Below are positions 34,115 through 44,364 of a stretch of DNA of 46,016 nucleotides, piece after piece. Positions within the stretch are counted from its first letter, which is position 1. Each line of letters opens with the position of its first letter. A model generated the notes under the pieces. The model was not told the origin of the DNA and did not search any database. It was given only the letters and a program-made list of their open reading frames with translations. Source of the DNA: Thioalkalivibrio sp. HK1 (GTDB lineage: Bacteria; Pseudomonadota; Gammaproteobacteria; HK1); contig JFBG01000046.1 of assembly GCA_000583135.1 (NCBI GenBank), positions 1 to 46,016 of the forward strand, in the 5' to 3' direction. A program made the translations under genes and the position numbers.

Positions 34115-34567
34115 ATGTCCGTTTTCAGCGTCAACACCTTCAGCGCCAAGCCTCACCAAGTGGAGCGCAAATGGTTCGTCGTGGATGCGACGGAACGTCC
34201 TTTGGGCCGCTTGGCCAGCGAGATCGCCAAAAGACTTCGCGGCAAACACAAGCCCGAGTACACCCCGCATGTCGATACCGGCGATTGCATCATCGTCATC
34301 AATGCCGCCAAGGTGAGGCTGACCGGGAACAAGCGAAGCCAAAAGACCTATTACCGGCATACCGGCTATCCCGGGGGGATCCGCGCCACCGGTTTCGAAA
34401 AGATGATCGCCGAAAAGCCCGAGAAGGTGATCGAGATCGCGGTCAAAGGCATGCTGCCCAAAGGTCCGCTCGGGCGCACGATGTTCCGCAAACTGCGGGT
34501 CTACAAGGGATCCGATCATCGCCACGAGGCGCAACAACCCGAAGCCCTTTCGCTCCCCATCCGATAG
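34115..34567 (+). CDS. rplM: 50S ribosomal protein L13
   Basis: The 150-residue protein matches L13: [62 protein letters not shown], and the C-terminal [20 protein letters not shown]. The ATG at 34115 gives [14 protein letters not shown]; a TTG at 34106 is too close to the AAGGA element. Compared with E. coli L13 (142 residues) it is slightly longer at both ends. rpsI follows after 122 bases, the usual order. Confidence 0.97.
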   Translation: MSVFSVNTFSAKPHQVERKWFVVDATERPLGRLASEIAKRLRGKHKPEYTPHVDTGDCIIVINAAKVRLTGNKRSQKTYYRHTGYPGGIRATGFEKMIAEKPEKVIEIAVKGMLPKGPLGRTMFRKLRVYKGSDHRHEAQQPEALSLPIR

Positions 34568-34689
34568 CGACCGGGGCGAACCGAAACGATCTGAACTTCG
34601 GGGATCTTGCGAAAATGCGAAAAGCCCGAAAACGCCCGCCCCCTTTTCACGCCCCCTTCACGAGCGCAAACCGACGGAATCCGTAAATC

Positions 34690-35082
34690 ATGCGAACGAA
34701 CGAGAACTACGGCACCGGCCGCCGCAAAACATCCACCGCCCGGGTCTTCATCTCCCCGGGAAGCGGTCGCATCACCATCAATCGTCGGCCTTTGGATAGC
34801 TACTTCGGGAGGCAAACTTCCCGGATGGTGGTGCGCCAGCCCTTGGAGACGATCGGAATGATTGATCATTTCGATATCGAGGTAACGGTGCGAGGCGGCG
34901 GAAGCAGCGGTCAGGCGGGGGCGATTCGGCACGGCATCACCCGGGCGCTGATCCAACGCGACGAGAGTCTTCGCCCTGCGCTTCGCCGGGCCGGCTTCGT
35001 CACCCGCGACGCCCGCGAGGTCGAACGCAAGAAGGTCGGTCTGCACAAGGCGCGCAAGCGGCCGCAATATTCGAAGCGGTGA
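34690..35082 (+). CDS. rpsI: 30S ribosomal protein S9
   Basis: The 130-residue protein matches S9: [21 protein letters not shown], the [14 protein letters not shown] block, the [25 protein letters not shown] tail whose last residues reach the P-site tRNA. It is co-transcribed with rplM. The RBS before the ATG is weak. Confidence 0.98.
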   Translation: MRTNENYGTGRRKTSTARVFISPGSGRITINRRPLDSYFGRQTSRMVVRQPLETIGMIDHFDIEVTVRGGGSSGQAGAIRHGITRALIQRDESLRPALRRAGFVTRDAREVERKKVGLHKARKRPQYSKR

Positions 35083-35315
35083 TCGAAGGGCTTTTCCTCG
35101 GCGGACGGGCTTTTTTCGGGGATCGATATCTTTGAAAAGCGACGGCGGCGATCGAACCCGGGCGAAGGCTCTTCGTTGCCCGAAGCGAATACCGCCGCCG
35201 GCATAAGCCGGAACAAGCCCCGTTCTCATCGTCAAGCCTTATGCCCGCATCGATGCTGCGCCTCTTTGCGGGTTCCTTCGGCGCCGAAACCCCAAACGGA
35301 CTCGGCCTTGAATTT

Positions 35316-35389
35316 TGGGGAATCGTCTAACGGTAGGACAGCGGACTCTGACTCCGCCGGTCCAGGTTCGAATCCTGGTTCCCCAGCCA
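35316..35389 (+). tRNA. tRNA-Gln (anticodon CUG)
   Basis: A complete 74-base cloverleaf with encoded CCA. The acceptor stem TGGGGAA pairs with TTCCCCA, the D-arm contains TAACGGTAGGA, the anticodon stem GCGGA/TCCGC encloses CTCTGAC (anticodon CTG) and the T-arm is CCAGGTTCGAATCCTGG. It reads CAG codons. Confidence 0.97.
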
Positions 35390-35403
35390 ATCTCATCGCC
35401 CCA

Positions 35404-35445
35404 CCCCAAAGAGACCGAGCGAGGAACGCTCGGAACGCTTTGGGG
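35404..35445 (+). terminator. Nested hairpin after tRNA-Gln
   Basis: The outer stem CCCCAAAG / CTTTGGGG and inner stem CCGAGCG / CGCTCGG with a 5-base loop form a stable structure 15 bases after the tRNA. It has no clear U-run, so a processing or terminator role is tentative. Confidence 0.55.
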
Positions 35446-35694
35446 CGAGCCTTCCTTCGACTCCCCCATCATCATCATCGATCTCCTAGCCTGTCCGGCT
35501 AGCCTATCGGAATGCGATCACCTTCCGCCTAGGCCAAGCCGGATAATCATCGGCCGCAATCGGCCGCCAAGCGATCGCTCGCAGCCTCGCCGATGGCTCT
35601 TTTTCCCCGATGATCTTGCCGAGCCTGCCCTTCGAACCATCGCTCGGCCGGAACGATGTCTTTTTGTAACCCCGCAGGCGCCCGCCGATATTGT

Positions 35695-36357
35695 CTAAGC
35701 CCCTTTACGACGAGCTGATGCCTGCAGATCGCGCAAGATCTGCATCTTGGGGCTATTGAAAAGATCGGGGGCGGCGAGATAGTCCAACAGCATATCCGTA
35801 GCATCCTCGCCCCAAAAAAGCGTCTCGCCCGAACGAAAAGTGGGCACTCCGAAGACCCCGCAGGCGATCGCCTCTTCCGTGGAGTCATGCAAGGCCTGCT
35901 TGACTTGGGCCTTCGAAATCAACGCATCGGCCTTCTCGACCGTCAAGCCCTCGACGCCTGATCCTTGGGCACCCAAGCCCTCGATCAAAGATTCCCAACC
36001 CTCTTTGCCGTCGATCCCGATACCGTCTCGCCAGATATGCTCGAAAACCCTACGCACCGTCTCTCGATCGTTGCCCAAGGCGATGCAAAGCCGCAAGGCA
36101 GGCAAGGGATTGAAAGGGTGGGTCGGCGGAAAGCGCATCGGGATTCGGTGCCGGTCGGCAAACCACTGCGAATAACGATAGGTATGCAAGCGCTTGGACT
36201 CGATCTCGACCGGCCCCTTATGCCCGTGATGATTCAACAACCCGGCGAAAAGAACCGGTCGACAGCGAATCTCCAACCCCTCGGGGAGGCGATCGAAACG
36301 CGCCATTTGCAGGTAAGCGAAGGGCGAAACGACATCGAAATACCAATCCAAGTGCAT
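35695..36357 (-). CDS. 2-hydroxychromene-2-carboxylate isomerase-like protein (DsbA/GST-kappa family)
   Basis: The 220-residue thioredoxin-fold protein starts MHLDWYFDVVSPFAYLQM, where the serine replaces the CxxC of DsbA, as in glutathione-dependent HCCA isomerases. Further marks are FNPLPALRLCIALG, the helical insert and the cis-proline region CGVFGVPTFRSGETLFWGED. These enzymes isomerise naphthalene-pathway intermediates, but most relatives are of unknown use; no aromatic degradation genes are near. The start at 36357 is preferred; a frame from 36387 adds ten residues without RBS. It is divergent from the amidase gene. Confidence 0.88.
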   Translation of the reverse strand: MHLDWYFDVVSPFAYLQMARFDRLPEGLEIRCRPVLFAGLLNHHGHKGPVEIESKRLHTYRYSQWFADRHRIPMRFPPTHPFNPLPALRLCIALGNDRETVRRVFEHIWRDGIGIDGKEGWESLIEGLGAQGSGVEGLTVEKADALISKAQVKQALHDSTEEAIACGVFGVPTFRSGETLFWGEDATDMLLDYLAAPDLFNSPKMQILRDLQASARRKGA

Positions 36358-36551
36358 GACGGAAGGATCCTCGTTGCTTGACCTCAAAAAAGAATGCGCG
36401 GATTTTTCTCGGGCGAGACTCGATTGCCCAGCGCCTTGAGATGCGCTCCACGATCAAAAGGGCTCGGATAAAATGCGATCTTTCGATGTTTGAGTCTCGC
36501 AAAAAATTCGCACCGATGCACGAGATTGTCACCGATACCAAAGGGGCAGCG

Positions 36552-38006
36552 ATGAGTTCGAACCGAAGCGATCTATACCGACTCGATGCCTGCGAAGCGG
36601 CGAGGATGCTCAAGGCCTGCGAAGTTTCACCTAGCGAGATGGTGGAAGCCGCCGCCGCTCGAATCGAAGCGGTGGAGCCCCATATCAACGCTCTGCCGAC
36701 CACCTGCATCGAACGCGCCCTCGATCACGCCCGGCGCATCGAAAAGGGACAGGCCCCCAAGGGACGCTTGGGCGGCCTGCCGATCGCGATCAAGGATCTC
36801 AACCCGGTCGCCGGGGTGCGCACCACTTACGGCTCCCCCATCTACACCGACCATATCCCCGAAACCTCGGATGTATTGGTGGAAAAAGCCGAGGCCGACG
36901 GCGGGATCGTCATCGCCAAATCCAACACCCCGGAGTTCGGAGCGGGGGCGAGCACGTTCAACGAAGTCCATGGCAAGACCTGCAACCCTTGGAATACGAG
37001 CCGCTCCGTCGCCGGCTCATCGGGCGGGTCGGGGGCGGCATTGGCCGCCGGCGAAGTCTGGCTCGCCCAAGGATCCGACCTCGGAGGCAGCCTGCGGATC
37101 CCCGGATCGTTCAACGGCGTGGTCGGATTGCGACCCTCCCCGGGCCGGGTGGCCCGCGGCATGCGCGGCCCCTACGGGGGGTCGATCTTCGACACCCTCG
37201 CGGTGGATGGCCCGATGGCGCGCACGGTCGCCGATTGCGCCTTGTTCCTCGACACGCTAAGCGGGGTTCATGACGAGGATCCCCTCTCCCTACCCCTTCC
37301 GGCCACCTCTTTCCATGCCGCGGCCCGTCTCTCGCAAGCCCCGCGACGAGTCGGATTCAGCCGCGATCTCGGCATCGTCCCCGTCGATCGGGAAGTGGCC
37401 GATATCTGCGAAGCGGCGGTCAAGCGTTGGGCGCAAGAGGGGGTCGAAGTCGAGGAGGCCAAACCGGATTTTTCCGAATCCATCCGGAGTTTCCAGACCC
37501 TGCGCGCAGCCTTTTTCGCAGCCTGCCACGCCGATCACTTGGAGAACCATCGGGATCGACTCAAGCCCGAAGTGATCTGGAATATCGAAAAGGGGCTTGC
37601 GATCGATGCCGCCGAAATCGGGCGGGCGGAGGTCGCTCGCAGCCGCTTGGTCGCAAGCGTCGCCCGGTTTTTCGAGCGCTTCGATCTGCTGCTCTGTCCG
37701 ACCGTGCTGGTACCGCCCTTCGATGTCGATGTGCGCTATGTCGAGGAGGTCGAAGGCCAACGCTTCGACAACTACGTGCACTGGCTGGCCCTGACCTTCG
37801 CCATCACCCTCACCGGTTGCCCCGCCCTCTCCCTTCCGGTCGGCCTGACCGCCGATGGGCTGCCCGTGGGTCTGCAGATCATGGCTCCGGTGCGGGCCGA
37901 AGCCACCTTGCTCTCGGCTTCGGCGCATCTCGAAGGCTTGCCGGGGTGTGCGAAAATGACCCCCGTCGATCCCAAGGACGCCGACGGGCGGATCCTTCTC
38001 GGCTAG
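36552..38006 (+). CDS. Amidase (amidase-signature family)
   Basis: The 484-residue hydrolase has the Ser-cisSer-Lys set: lysine in LPIAIKDLNPV, the cis-serine in AGSSGGSGAALAAG and the nucleophile in GSDLGGSLRIPGSFNGVVGLRPSPG. Such enzymes hydrolyse amides in the cytoplasm; GatA is excluded because no gatB or gatC is adjacent and the C-terminus differs. AAGGGG lies 6 bases before the ATG at 36552; the frame is open upstream to 36378 but only weakly protein-like. Substrate unknown. Confidence 0.92.
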   Translation: MSSNRSDLYRLDACEAARMLKACEVSPSEMVEAAAARIEAVEPHINALPTTCIERALDHARRIEKGQAPKGRLGGLPIAIKDLNPVAGVRTTYGSPIYTDHIPETSDVLVEKAEADGGIVIAKSNTPEFGAGASTFNEVHGKTCNPWNTSRSVAGSSGGSGAALAAGEVWLAQGSDLGGSLRIPGSFNGVVGLRPSPGRVARGMRGPYGGSIFDTLAVDGPMARTVADCALFLDTLSGVHDEDPLSLPLPATSFHAAARLSQAPRRVGFSRDLGIVPVDREVADICEAAVKRWAQEGVEVEEAKPDFSESIRSFQTLRAAFFAACHADHLENHRDRLKPEVIWNIEKGLAIDAAEIGRAEVARSRLVASVARFFERFDLLLCPTVLVPPFDVDVRYVEEVEGQRFDNYVHWLALTFAITLTGCPALSLPVGLTADGLPVGLQIMAPVRAEATLLSASAHLEGLPGCAKMTPVDPKDADGRILLG

Positions 38007-38037
38007 ATCCTCGGTCGATCCGATATCGAATCCGACG

Positions 38038-38256
38038 ATGCCCCGCAAACCGAAACCCCGACCGATTCGGGTTTTACGATTGACCGACGCCGAACGCAAG
38101 GACCGTATCAGGCTCACCATCGATATGCCTCGATCCTTGCACCAGAAAGTCAAGGAACGAGCCCGCCGCCCCCGCCCCGAGGATGGGCTGGCGTCGGGCT
38201 CGATGCGGAATTTCATCATCGAGGCGATCAAGGACAAACTCGAAAACGAGTCCTGA
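38038..38256 (+). CDS. Small ribbon-helix-helix-like protein
   Basis: The 72-residue basic protein has a strand (KDRIRLTIDMP) followed by two helices (SLHQKVKERARR and SMRNFIIEAIKDKLENE), the MetJ/Arc pattern of small DNA-binding repressors and antitoxins. It begins 31 bases after the amidase, so it could be co-transcribed. No toxin-like partner is on either side. Role unknown: orphan antitoxin or local regulator. Confidence 0.72.
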   Translation: MPRKPKPRPIRVLRLTDAERKDRIRLTIDMPRSLHQKVKERARRPRPEDGLASGSMRNFIIEAIKDKLENES

Positions 38257-38283
38257 TCCCCTCGCCGAGCGACGGGGCTCGAA

Positions 38284-38316
38284 GGCAGTGCGAGGGCAGT
38301 GCGATGGCAGTGCGAA
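38284..38316. repeat. Three 11-bp tandem repeats
   Basis: Units GGCAGTGCGAG, GGCAGTGCGAT and GGCAGTGCGAA follow the small RHH gene directly. They could be an operator for it or simple slippage repeats. Confidence 0.85.
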
Positions 38317-38511
38317 TGCGGGGCGAGGGCGCATGGCACCCTCATGATTTGCATGATCGCGGGGTCATGATCGCGCTCTCGGCTTCGAAGGATCGCCCCT
38401 TATCGAGAACTCGATCGGGGATATCGCAACGCCCGGCCCGATCCCCCCTTGCCCACCCACCGACAAAAGAGATCGACCGATGAAACGACTCGCTGCGAGC
38501 CCGGATCAAAG

Positions 38512-39465
38512 ATGAACCCCGAAAAGGATGCCCTCGTGATCGAGTCTTTGATCGATATCGGAGCGAACCTTTCGCACGAATCCTTCGCAAAAGACCTGAA
38601 TGCGGCGCTCGAACGCGCCCACTTGGCGCAGGTCCACCGCATCGTCATCACCGGCGCTTGCGAGGCATCGAGCATCGAGGCCGCGAACATCGCCCGCCGC
38701 GCCCCAAAACGCCTTTTCTCGACCGCCGGAGTGCATCCGCACCACGCCAACGAATGGCACGCTCGTAGCGATCAAGCGATCGAGAGGCTCATCGAAGGGG
38801 ACGAGGTGGTGGCCATCGGGGAAACCGGCTTGGATTTCAATCGCGACTTCTCCCCCCGAGCGAAGCAGGAATACGCCTTCGAGGCCCAACTCGAGTTGGC
38901 GCAATCCCTCGGGCTGCCCGTGTTCTTGCACGCCCGAGACGCCTTCGATCGATTCATCGCGATCCTCGGTCAGTGGCGCCACCGACTATCCAAAGCGGTC
39001 ATCCACTGCTTCACCGGCAATGCCCGCGAACTCGATGCCTGTCTCGATCTCGATCTCCATGTCGGCATCACCGGCTGGATCTGCGACGAAAGGCGCGGCC
39101 TGCATCTGCGCGAGATCATCGATCGAATCCCCGAAGATCGCCTGATGATCGAAACCGACGCCCCCTACCTTCTCCCCCGCGACCTCGATCCCGCCCCCGA
39201 TTCAAGGCGCAACGAACCGATGCACCTTCCCCATATCCTGCATCGGGTGGCGAAGTCGATACAACGACCGGCGGCCGAGGTCGCCCGCGCCACCACCGGC
39301 AATGCGCAGGATTTTTTCTCGCTGCCCGAGTTGGATCCGAGCGAAAACTTGCATCCGATCCGCTTGGATCCGATCCATCCGGAATCTTCGACGCCTTCGC
39401 CTTCGCAAAGCGCAGCCCGAGCACCCGGCGACACCCGCCCCCACAGCGGCGCGCCGGATCGTTAA
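38512..39465 (+). CDS. tatD: TatD-family metal-dependent hydrolase/DNase
   Basis: The 317-residue protein carries the TatD metal ligands: TAGVHPHHANEW, the glutamate in AIGETGLDFNRD, histidine in VFLHARDAF, AVIHCFTGN and aspartate in MIETDAPYLLPR. The family has 3'-5' exonuclease activity in DNA repair and turnover. Typical length is about 260; here about 50 Pro/Ser-rich residues are added at the C-terminus (from SENLHPIRLDP). The start at 38512 has a weak RBS; a GTG at 38536 is possible. aroC starts 10 bases later. Confidence 0.92.
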   Translation: MNPEKDALVIESLIDIGANLSHESFAKDLNAALERAHLAQVHRIVITGACEASSIEAANIARRAPKRLFSTAGVHPHHANEWHARSDQAIERLIEGDEVVAIGETGLDFNRDFSPRAKQEYAFEAQLELAQSLGLPVFLHARDAFDRFIAILGQWRHRLSKAVIHCFTGNARELDACLDLDLHVGITGWICDERRGLHLREIIDRIPEDRLMIETDAPYLLPRDLDPAPDSRRNEPMHLPHILHRVAKSIQRPAAEVARATTGNAQDFFSLPELDPSENLHPIRLDPIHPESSTPSPSQSAARAPGDTRPHSGAPDR

Positions 39466-39474
39466 AATCGCACC

Positions 39475-40593
39475 ATGTCCGGCGGAAATACGATCGGCGA
39501 GGCCTTTCGCGTCACGACCTACGGTGAAAGCCATGGGCCGGCAATCGGCTGCGTGATCGACGGCTGCCCGCCCTCCCTCGCCTTGGATGCCCACGATATC
39601 CAACACGACCTCGAACGCCGACGCCCCGGGAAATCCCGCCACACCACCCAACGGCGGGAAAAAGACTTGGTAAGAATCCTCTCCGGCGTCTTCGAAGGCC
39701 GCACCACCGGCACCCCGATCCACCTGCAGATCGAGAACGAAGACGCCCGATCGAAGGACTATCGCCTCATCGAAAAGACCTTTCGCCCCTCGCATGCCGA
39801 TTACGGCTATCACCATAAATACGGGATCCGCGACCACCGCGGCGGGGGACGCTCGTCGGCAAGAGAGACCGCGGCCCGGGTCGCCGCCGGGGCGGTGGCG
39901 AAAAAATATCTGCGCGAGCGGGCGGGGATTTCCGTGCGAGGCTACCTCAGTGCACTCGGCCCCTTGCGCCCGATCGCATTCGATTGGGACGAGGTGGAGC
40001 GCAACCCCTTCTTTTGCCCCGATGCAACGATGGTCGAGGAAATGGAGCGCTTCATGGATGCGCTGCGAAAATCCGGCGATTCCATCGGCGCCCGCATCGA
40101 CGTGGTGGCAAGCGGCGTACCCCCGGGGCTCGGAGAGCCGGTATTCGACCGCTTGGATGCCGACCTCGCCCACGCCTTGATGAGCATCAACGCCGTCAAG
40201 GGGGTCGAAATCGGCGCGGGATTCGATGTGGTGGAGATGCGCGGCAGCGAAAATCGGGACGAGATCACGCCGCAAGGCTTCGTATCCAATCACGCCGGCG
40301 GAATCTTGGGCGGGATATCGTCGGGTCAGGATATTCGCGCAAGCATCGCCTTGAAGCCGACTTCCAGCCTACGCTTGCCCGGCCGCAGCATCGATATCGA
40401 AGGACAAGCGGTGGAAGTGGTCACCCACGGCCGCCACGACCCTTGCGTCGGCATCCGCGCCACCCCCATCGCCGAGGCCATGACCGCCATCGTCCTGATG
40501 GATCATTTCCTGCGCCACCGAGGACAAAATGCCGACGTCGTCCCGAGCGCCCCGGTAATCCCGGCGACCATCCCCGATCCGGATAAAACCTGA
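39475..40593 (+). CDS. aroC: Chorismate synthase
   Basis: AroC converts EPSP to chorismate with reduced FMN, the last step of the shikimate pathway. The 372-residue product has all signatures: [68 protein letters not shown], and GGISSGQDI. It follows tatD by 10 bases and is probably co-transcribed. Confidence 0.98.
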   Translation: MSGGNTIGEAFRVTTYGESHGPAIGCVIDGCPPSLALDAHDIQHDLERRRPGKSRHTTQRREKDLVRILSGVFEGRTTGTPIHLQIENEDARSKDYRLIEKTFRPSHADYGYHHKYGIRDHRGGGRSSARETAARVAAGAVAKKYLRERAGISVRGYLSALGPLRPIAFDWDEVERNPFFCPDATMVEEMERFMDALRKSGDSIGARIDVVASGVPPGLGEPVFDRLDADLAHALMSINAVKGVEIGAGFDVVEMRGSENRDEITPQGFVSNHAGGILGGISSGQDIRASIALKPTSSLRLPGRSIDIEGQAVEVVTHGRHDPCVGIRATPIAEAMTAIVLMDHFLRHRGQNADVVPSAPVIPATIPDPDKT

Positions 40594-40818
40594 AATTCCG
40601 ATCGCCTCGCCGGATCGCCGAGCGAGCCCGATCATCGAATGGCATCGCTATCGAATCCATACTTTATGAATATTCGCAATCGCCGGTAATCTCGGCTTCG
40701 AACGCTGCCACACAAAAAACCGAATCTGTCTTTTTAGCGAGAGCACTTCCAAGGCGGGAATGCGCAGAACTCGTCGATACCGTTGCAAAGAGACACGATA
40801 CTTGGCATCGTCTCGATA

Positions 40819-41742
40819 TTATGATGCGGGCGGCAAAAGGTTTCGCCTGATCGGTGCATGCACAAGGCACTTAACCTTATTGGCGCTCGGATCGAATTCG
40901 ATGATATTCGTTTCGCCTTGAATAAGGGCGAGTTGTAAGTTCAAAGACTCGTCGGCGGCGATCTTGAGAGCCTTGTTGCATTCGAATAACTCGGGCAGGC
41001 GGCCAATAGATTCAATTTCTTTACAGGATCTGGGTCGTCGTTTTTTATTCATCTTGCATTCAAGATGATCGATGGTCCTAAGTGCTTTTTCAAAGGGGTT
41101 TACAATAGATGCCTCCGTCGGAAATTGGTTGAGTATCCGTACGATTTGTCCTTGAGCGATCGTAGCTTTCACCAAAGAAATGGCAATATCCTTCACTAAG
41201 TCAAAATGCTCAAGCAGTTCGCCATGGTGTCGTGTTTGTATCCAATGATTTGCCGAGGCCATGCCTTTTATGATCTCGATTTGAGCGGTTTGCAGAAGAT
41301 GTTCTCGATTCGATGACACCATCGCTTGGTCAAAGAGCTCGAAACCTTGCAAAATAGGATAAAGGGAGACACCCCGAAACAGATCTTCGCGAATATCGTT
41401 GACGCGATCGAATAATTGCTGTAGTTGATCGATGCACCGAAGAATCTGATTTTCTATCTTTTCGAGTTTGTGATAAATAGCGACCCCCAGTGCTAAGTTC
41501 ACGGTCGACATGGCAAAATTGACAGATGTCACCGATCCCGCCGATTTTGCGAAATTAATTGCATTCCCAATCATTCCTTCCACTTCATCGGGTGGAGTGA
41601 TATTTGCCACATCCAGCCATTTTACCACTTTATTGCTTTGTGCTTCCAATAGATTGCCACTCCTGATAATATAATCTCCCGATTTATATCCATCAACCAT
41701 CCAATCTTCAAGAATGAATTCAACTTTATAGCCAAGAGCCAT
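40819..41742 (-). CDS. Membrane-associated coiled-coil protein of unknown function
   Basis: The 307-residue protein starts MALGYKVEFILEDWMVDGYKSGDYIIRSG, a beta-rich N-terminal part. A hydrophobic helix (SVNFAMSTVNLALGVAIYH, about 75-95) runs straight into a coiled coil (KLEKIENQILRCIDQLQQLFDRVNDIRED). The rest is helical and AT-rich in codon use. AAGGAG is 8 bases before the ATG at 41740-41742; a TTG at 41748 is less likely. No named family is recognised, though the hydrophobic-helix-then-KLxxIExxI pattern recurs in uncharacterised bacterial proteins. It follows the YaaW-family gene by 52 bases and forms a two-gene unit with it. Confidence 0.78.
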   Translation of the reverse strand: MALGYKVEFILEDWMVDGYKSGDYIIRSGNLLEAQSNKVVKWLDVANITPPDEVEGMIGNAINFAKSAGSVTSVNFAMSTVNLALGVAIYHKLEKIENQILRCIDQLQQLFDRVNDIREDLFRGVSLYPILQGFELFDQAMVSSNREHLLQTAQIEIIKGMASANHWIQTRHHGELLEHFDLVKDIAISLVKATIAQGQIVRILNQFPTEASIVNPFEKALRTIDHLECKMNKKRRPRSCKEIESIGRLPELFECNKALKIAADESLNLQLALIQGETNIIEFDPSANKVKCLVHAPIRRNLLPPAS

Positions 41743-41794
41743 TTCCAATACTCCTTGTCTTTTATTAATGAATCAAAAAAGATCAAGTATTGCT

Positions 41795-42445
41795 CTAATC
41801 ATCTGGATGATAAAGCCTGTGATATCCTAACTCAACCACGGTATGTACGGTTTTACGATATGCCGGTCCTGCAAAATCAAAAACGGTCCATATTGCCAAA
41901 ATGACATTCAGGCCGGGCACAAACATCGCCGCAAAACGAGCACTGATCGCAACTCCAGCAGCTTTGGCGATGATCGACCTGATTAATGGACCGATGACAC
42001 CACGCAAAGCAAACATCGCTCCTATACCTCCAATACGCATGGCGTTTAGGAGCTGGTCTTTTTTGAGATTCGGATCGATTTTAATAACCTGCTCAAAGAC
42101 TTCTTCTTGTTCATCCTCGCTGAGCTGACTCCAATATTTTTCGGCAACGAATCCCAATATCGCCTCCTCCATTTTCTTGACGGATGAAGCATCGGATACT
42201 TCAACCCCAAGCTTTTCTGCAACGTCTTTGACGATTTCCTTGTACGGAACGCCCTTTCCCCATCTGAATAGCCAATTACAGATGGTGTTGCCTCCATCCA
42301 AGCAAATCTCGCTAGCCAGTTCGTCGGGGCCTTTCGAAGGTTCGATTCCGTGGCGTTCGTAAAGACCCTCGAGATCCTTCGCACCATCCGGCAAGTTCGA
42401 GATACGTCGCAACAAAGGATTGAGATCGCGATCGAAATCGGACAT
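41795..42445 (-). CDS. YaaW/UPF0174-family protein
   Basis: The 216-residue protein aligns by eye with E. coli YaaW: a charged N-domain, the LDGGNTICNWLFR/GVPYKEIVKDVAEKLGV block, a helix ending SQLSEDEQEEVFE, then a hydrophobic Gly/Ala C-terminal half (GIGAMFALRGVIGPLIRSII and VPGLNVILAIWTVFDFAGPAYR). The function of the family is not established; a membrane-associated stress role has been suggested for relatives. AAAAAAGGTG lies 7 bases before the ATG at 42445. It is the first gene of the AT-richer pair between aroC and tldD. Confidence 0.82.
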   Translation of the reverse strand: MSDFDRDLNPLLRRISNLPDGAKDLEGLYERHGIEPSKGPDELASEICLDGGNTICNWLFRWGKGVPYKEIVKDVAEKLGVEVSDASSVKKMEEAILGFVAEKYWSQLSEDEQEEVFEQVIKIDPNLKKDQLLNAMRIGGIGAMFALRGVIGPLIRSIIAKAAGVAISARFAAMFVPGLNVILAIWTVFDFAGPAYRKTVHTVVELGYHRLYHPDD

Positions 42446-42646
42446 TTCGGCACCTTTTTTATGAATTGACCGAGCGAATCGGGCTCGCAACTAAAAATCA
42501 AAACCGACGGCTCGCAGAATCTCGCTCCGAAACTCTCTTTTGTCAACTCCATCAAATACGATGCCCACAACTATCAAGGTGCTTCCAATCTAAGCGGCGA
42601 TAGGGATTTCATCCATCGTATTGCATCTCGAATCCGCCCCGCCCCC

Positions 42647-44098
42647 TCATTCTTCGAGCGAGGTGCCCCCGACGGTCAGGCCGTCGATGCGCATCGTGGG
42701 CTGCCCCACGCCTACCGGGACCCATTGTCCGCCCTTGCCGCAGTTGCCGATTCCGGTATCGAGTTGCAGATCGTTGCCGACCATGCTGACCCGGGTCAGC
42801 ACCTCCGGGCCGTTGCCGATCAGGGTCGCTCCCTTGACCGGGCGGGTAATGCGGCCGCCCTCGATCAAATAGGCCTCGGTGGCGGCGAAAACGAATTTGC
42901 CGGATGTGATATCCACCTGCCCGCCGCCGAACTGCACCGCATAAAGCCCTTTATCCACCGATTCGATTATCTCCCTTGGATCCCGATCTCCCGCCAACAT
43001 ATAGGTATTGGTCATCCTCGGCATCGGCAAATGGGCGTAGGATTCGCGCCGCCCGTTGCCGGTGGGAGCGGTGCCGGTCAAGCGGGCATTGAGCTTGTCT
43101 TGCATATAGCCCTTCAAAATGCCGTTTTCGATCAAGGTGGTGCAACCGGTCGGGGTTCCCTCGTCATCCACGCTCAAAGAGCCACGCCGCCCGGGAAGAC
43201 TGCCGTCATCGACGATCGTGCATTGATCGCTTGCCACCCGCTCGCCGATCCTTCCCGAAAAAGCGGAGCTGCCCTTGCGATTGAAATCCCCTTCGAGGCC
43301 ATGCCCGACCGCCTCGTGCAGCAAAACCCCGGGCCAACCGGGGCCGAGAACCGTCACCATCGTCCCTGCGGGAGCGGGGTCGGCATCCAGATTCACCATC
43401 GCCTGACGCACCGCTTCATGGGCATACTCTTGCACCCGCCCCTCTTCGAGGAAATAGCGATAATCGAAACGCCCGCCGCCACCGCTCGAAGCCTGCTCGC
43501 GGCGGCCGTTGCGCTCCACGATCACCCTCACCGCCATCCGCACCAACGGCCGCACATCGGCGGCGAAGGTGCCGTCGCTCGATACTACGAGGATGCGATC
43601 GTGCTCCGCCGCCAAACTCACGAGCACCTCGCTCACACAGGGGTCGACACGGCGGGCTTCGGCATCGACCCGCTCGAGCAAATCGATACGGGCGCGCTCG
43701 TCGAAGCCATCGATGGGATCGATGGCCGGATAAAGGCTCTCGCGGTCACGATCGCTTCGCCATACCTGCAGGCTCCCCTCGCCGCCGCTGCGGGCGATTT
43801 TGCGCGCCGCCTCCGCCGCCGCCGCCAACGCCTTCGGGGCCACCTCGTCCGCATAGGCGAAACCGCTCTTTTCGCCGCTGACCGCTCGCACCCCGAAGCC
43901 CTGCGCGATACCATGGCTGCCATTCTTGACGATACCGCCCTCGAGCATCCAAGACTCGGATCGAGTCGATTGAAAGTAGATCTCCGCCTCGTCGAGACGG
44001 TGCTCGAGCAAGCGGCCCAAGGTCGCTTGGAGATGATGATCCTCCACCCCTTTGGATGCGAGAATTTCATTGCGGACGATATCGAGTGATTCGCTCAT
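42647..44098 (-). CDS. tldD: Metalloprotease TldD
   Basis: TldD with TldE forms a zinc protease that trims unfolded peptides and matures microcins. The 483-residue protein (E. coli 481) has the motif [11 protein letters not shown] with its zinc histidines, [16 protein letters not shown] before it, and the C-terminal cysteine in [10 protein letters not shown]. The partner TldE (PmbA) is not in the window. It is transcribed convergently with nothing near and divergently from hom. Confidence 0.96.
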   Translation of the reverse strand: MSESLDIVRNEILASKGVEDHHLQATLGRLLEHRLDEAEIYFQSTRSESWMLEGGIVKNGSHGIAQGFGVRAVSGEKSGFAYADEVAPKALAAAAEAARKIARSGGEGSLQVWRSDRDRESLYPAIDPIDGFDERARIDLLERVDAEARRVDPCVSEVLVSLAAEHDRILVVSSDGTFAADVRPLVRMAVRVIVERNGRREQASSGGGGRFDYRYFLEEGRVQEYAHEAVRQAMVNLDADPAPAGTMVTVLGPGWPGVLLHEAVGHGLEGDFNRKGSSAFSGRIGERVASDQCTIVDDGSLPGRRGSLSVDDEGTPTGCTTLIENGILKGYMQDKLNARLTGTAPTGNGRRESYAHLPMPRMTNTYMLAGDRDPREIIESVDKGLYAVQFGGGQVDITSGKFVFAATEAYLIEGGRITRPVKGATLIGNGPEVLTRVSMVGNDLQLDTGIGNCGKGGQWVPVGVGQPTMRIDGLTVGGTSLEE

Positions 44099-44364
44099 GT
44101 CATAGCGTTCCTGCCGAAGAAGGGTCCAAGACGGGATCGAGGCTCGTCGAAGGCGATCCGACCCATGACCCGAGGATGGCGGTTCGAGCCTTATTAAGGG
44201 CGAAGGGGCCGGAAGGCTTTGGTACGATCTCTTACGAGCAACTTACGAACAGCCTAGGATAGCACTTCGGCGCAAGCGAACCGCCGAATTGCTCGACATT
44301 CGATGATCGTTCGCTTTTCGATCGCCGGCGATCATCATCGCAACCATGGAGATGAATTCGAATC

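Noticed and set aside
42725..44089. 454-codon plus-strand frame opposite tldD
   Set aside because: Antisense shadow; tldD has all family motifs.
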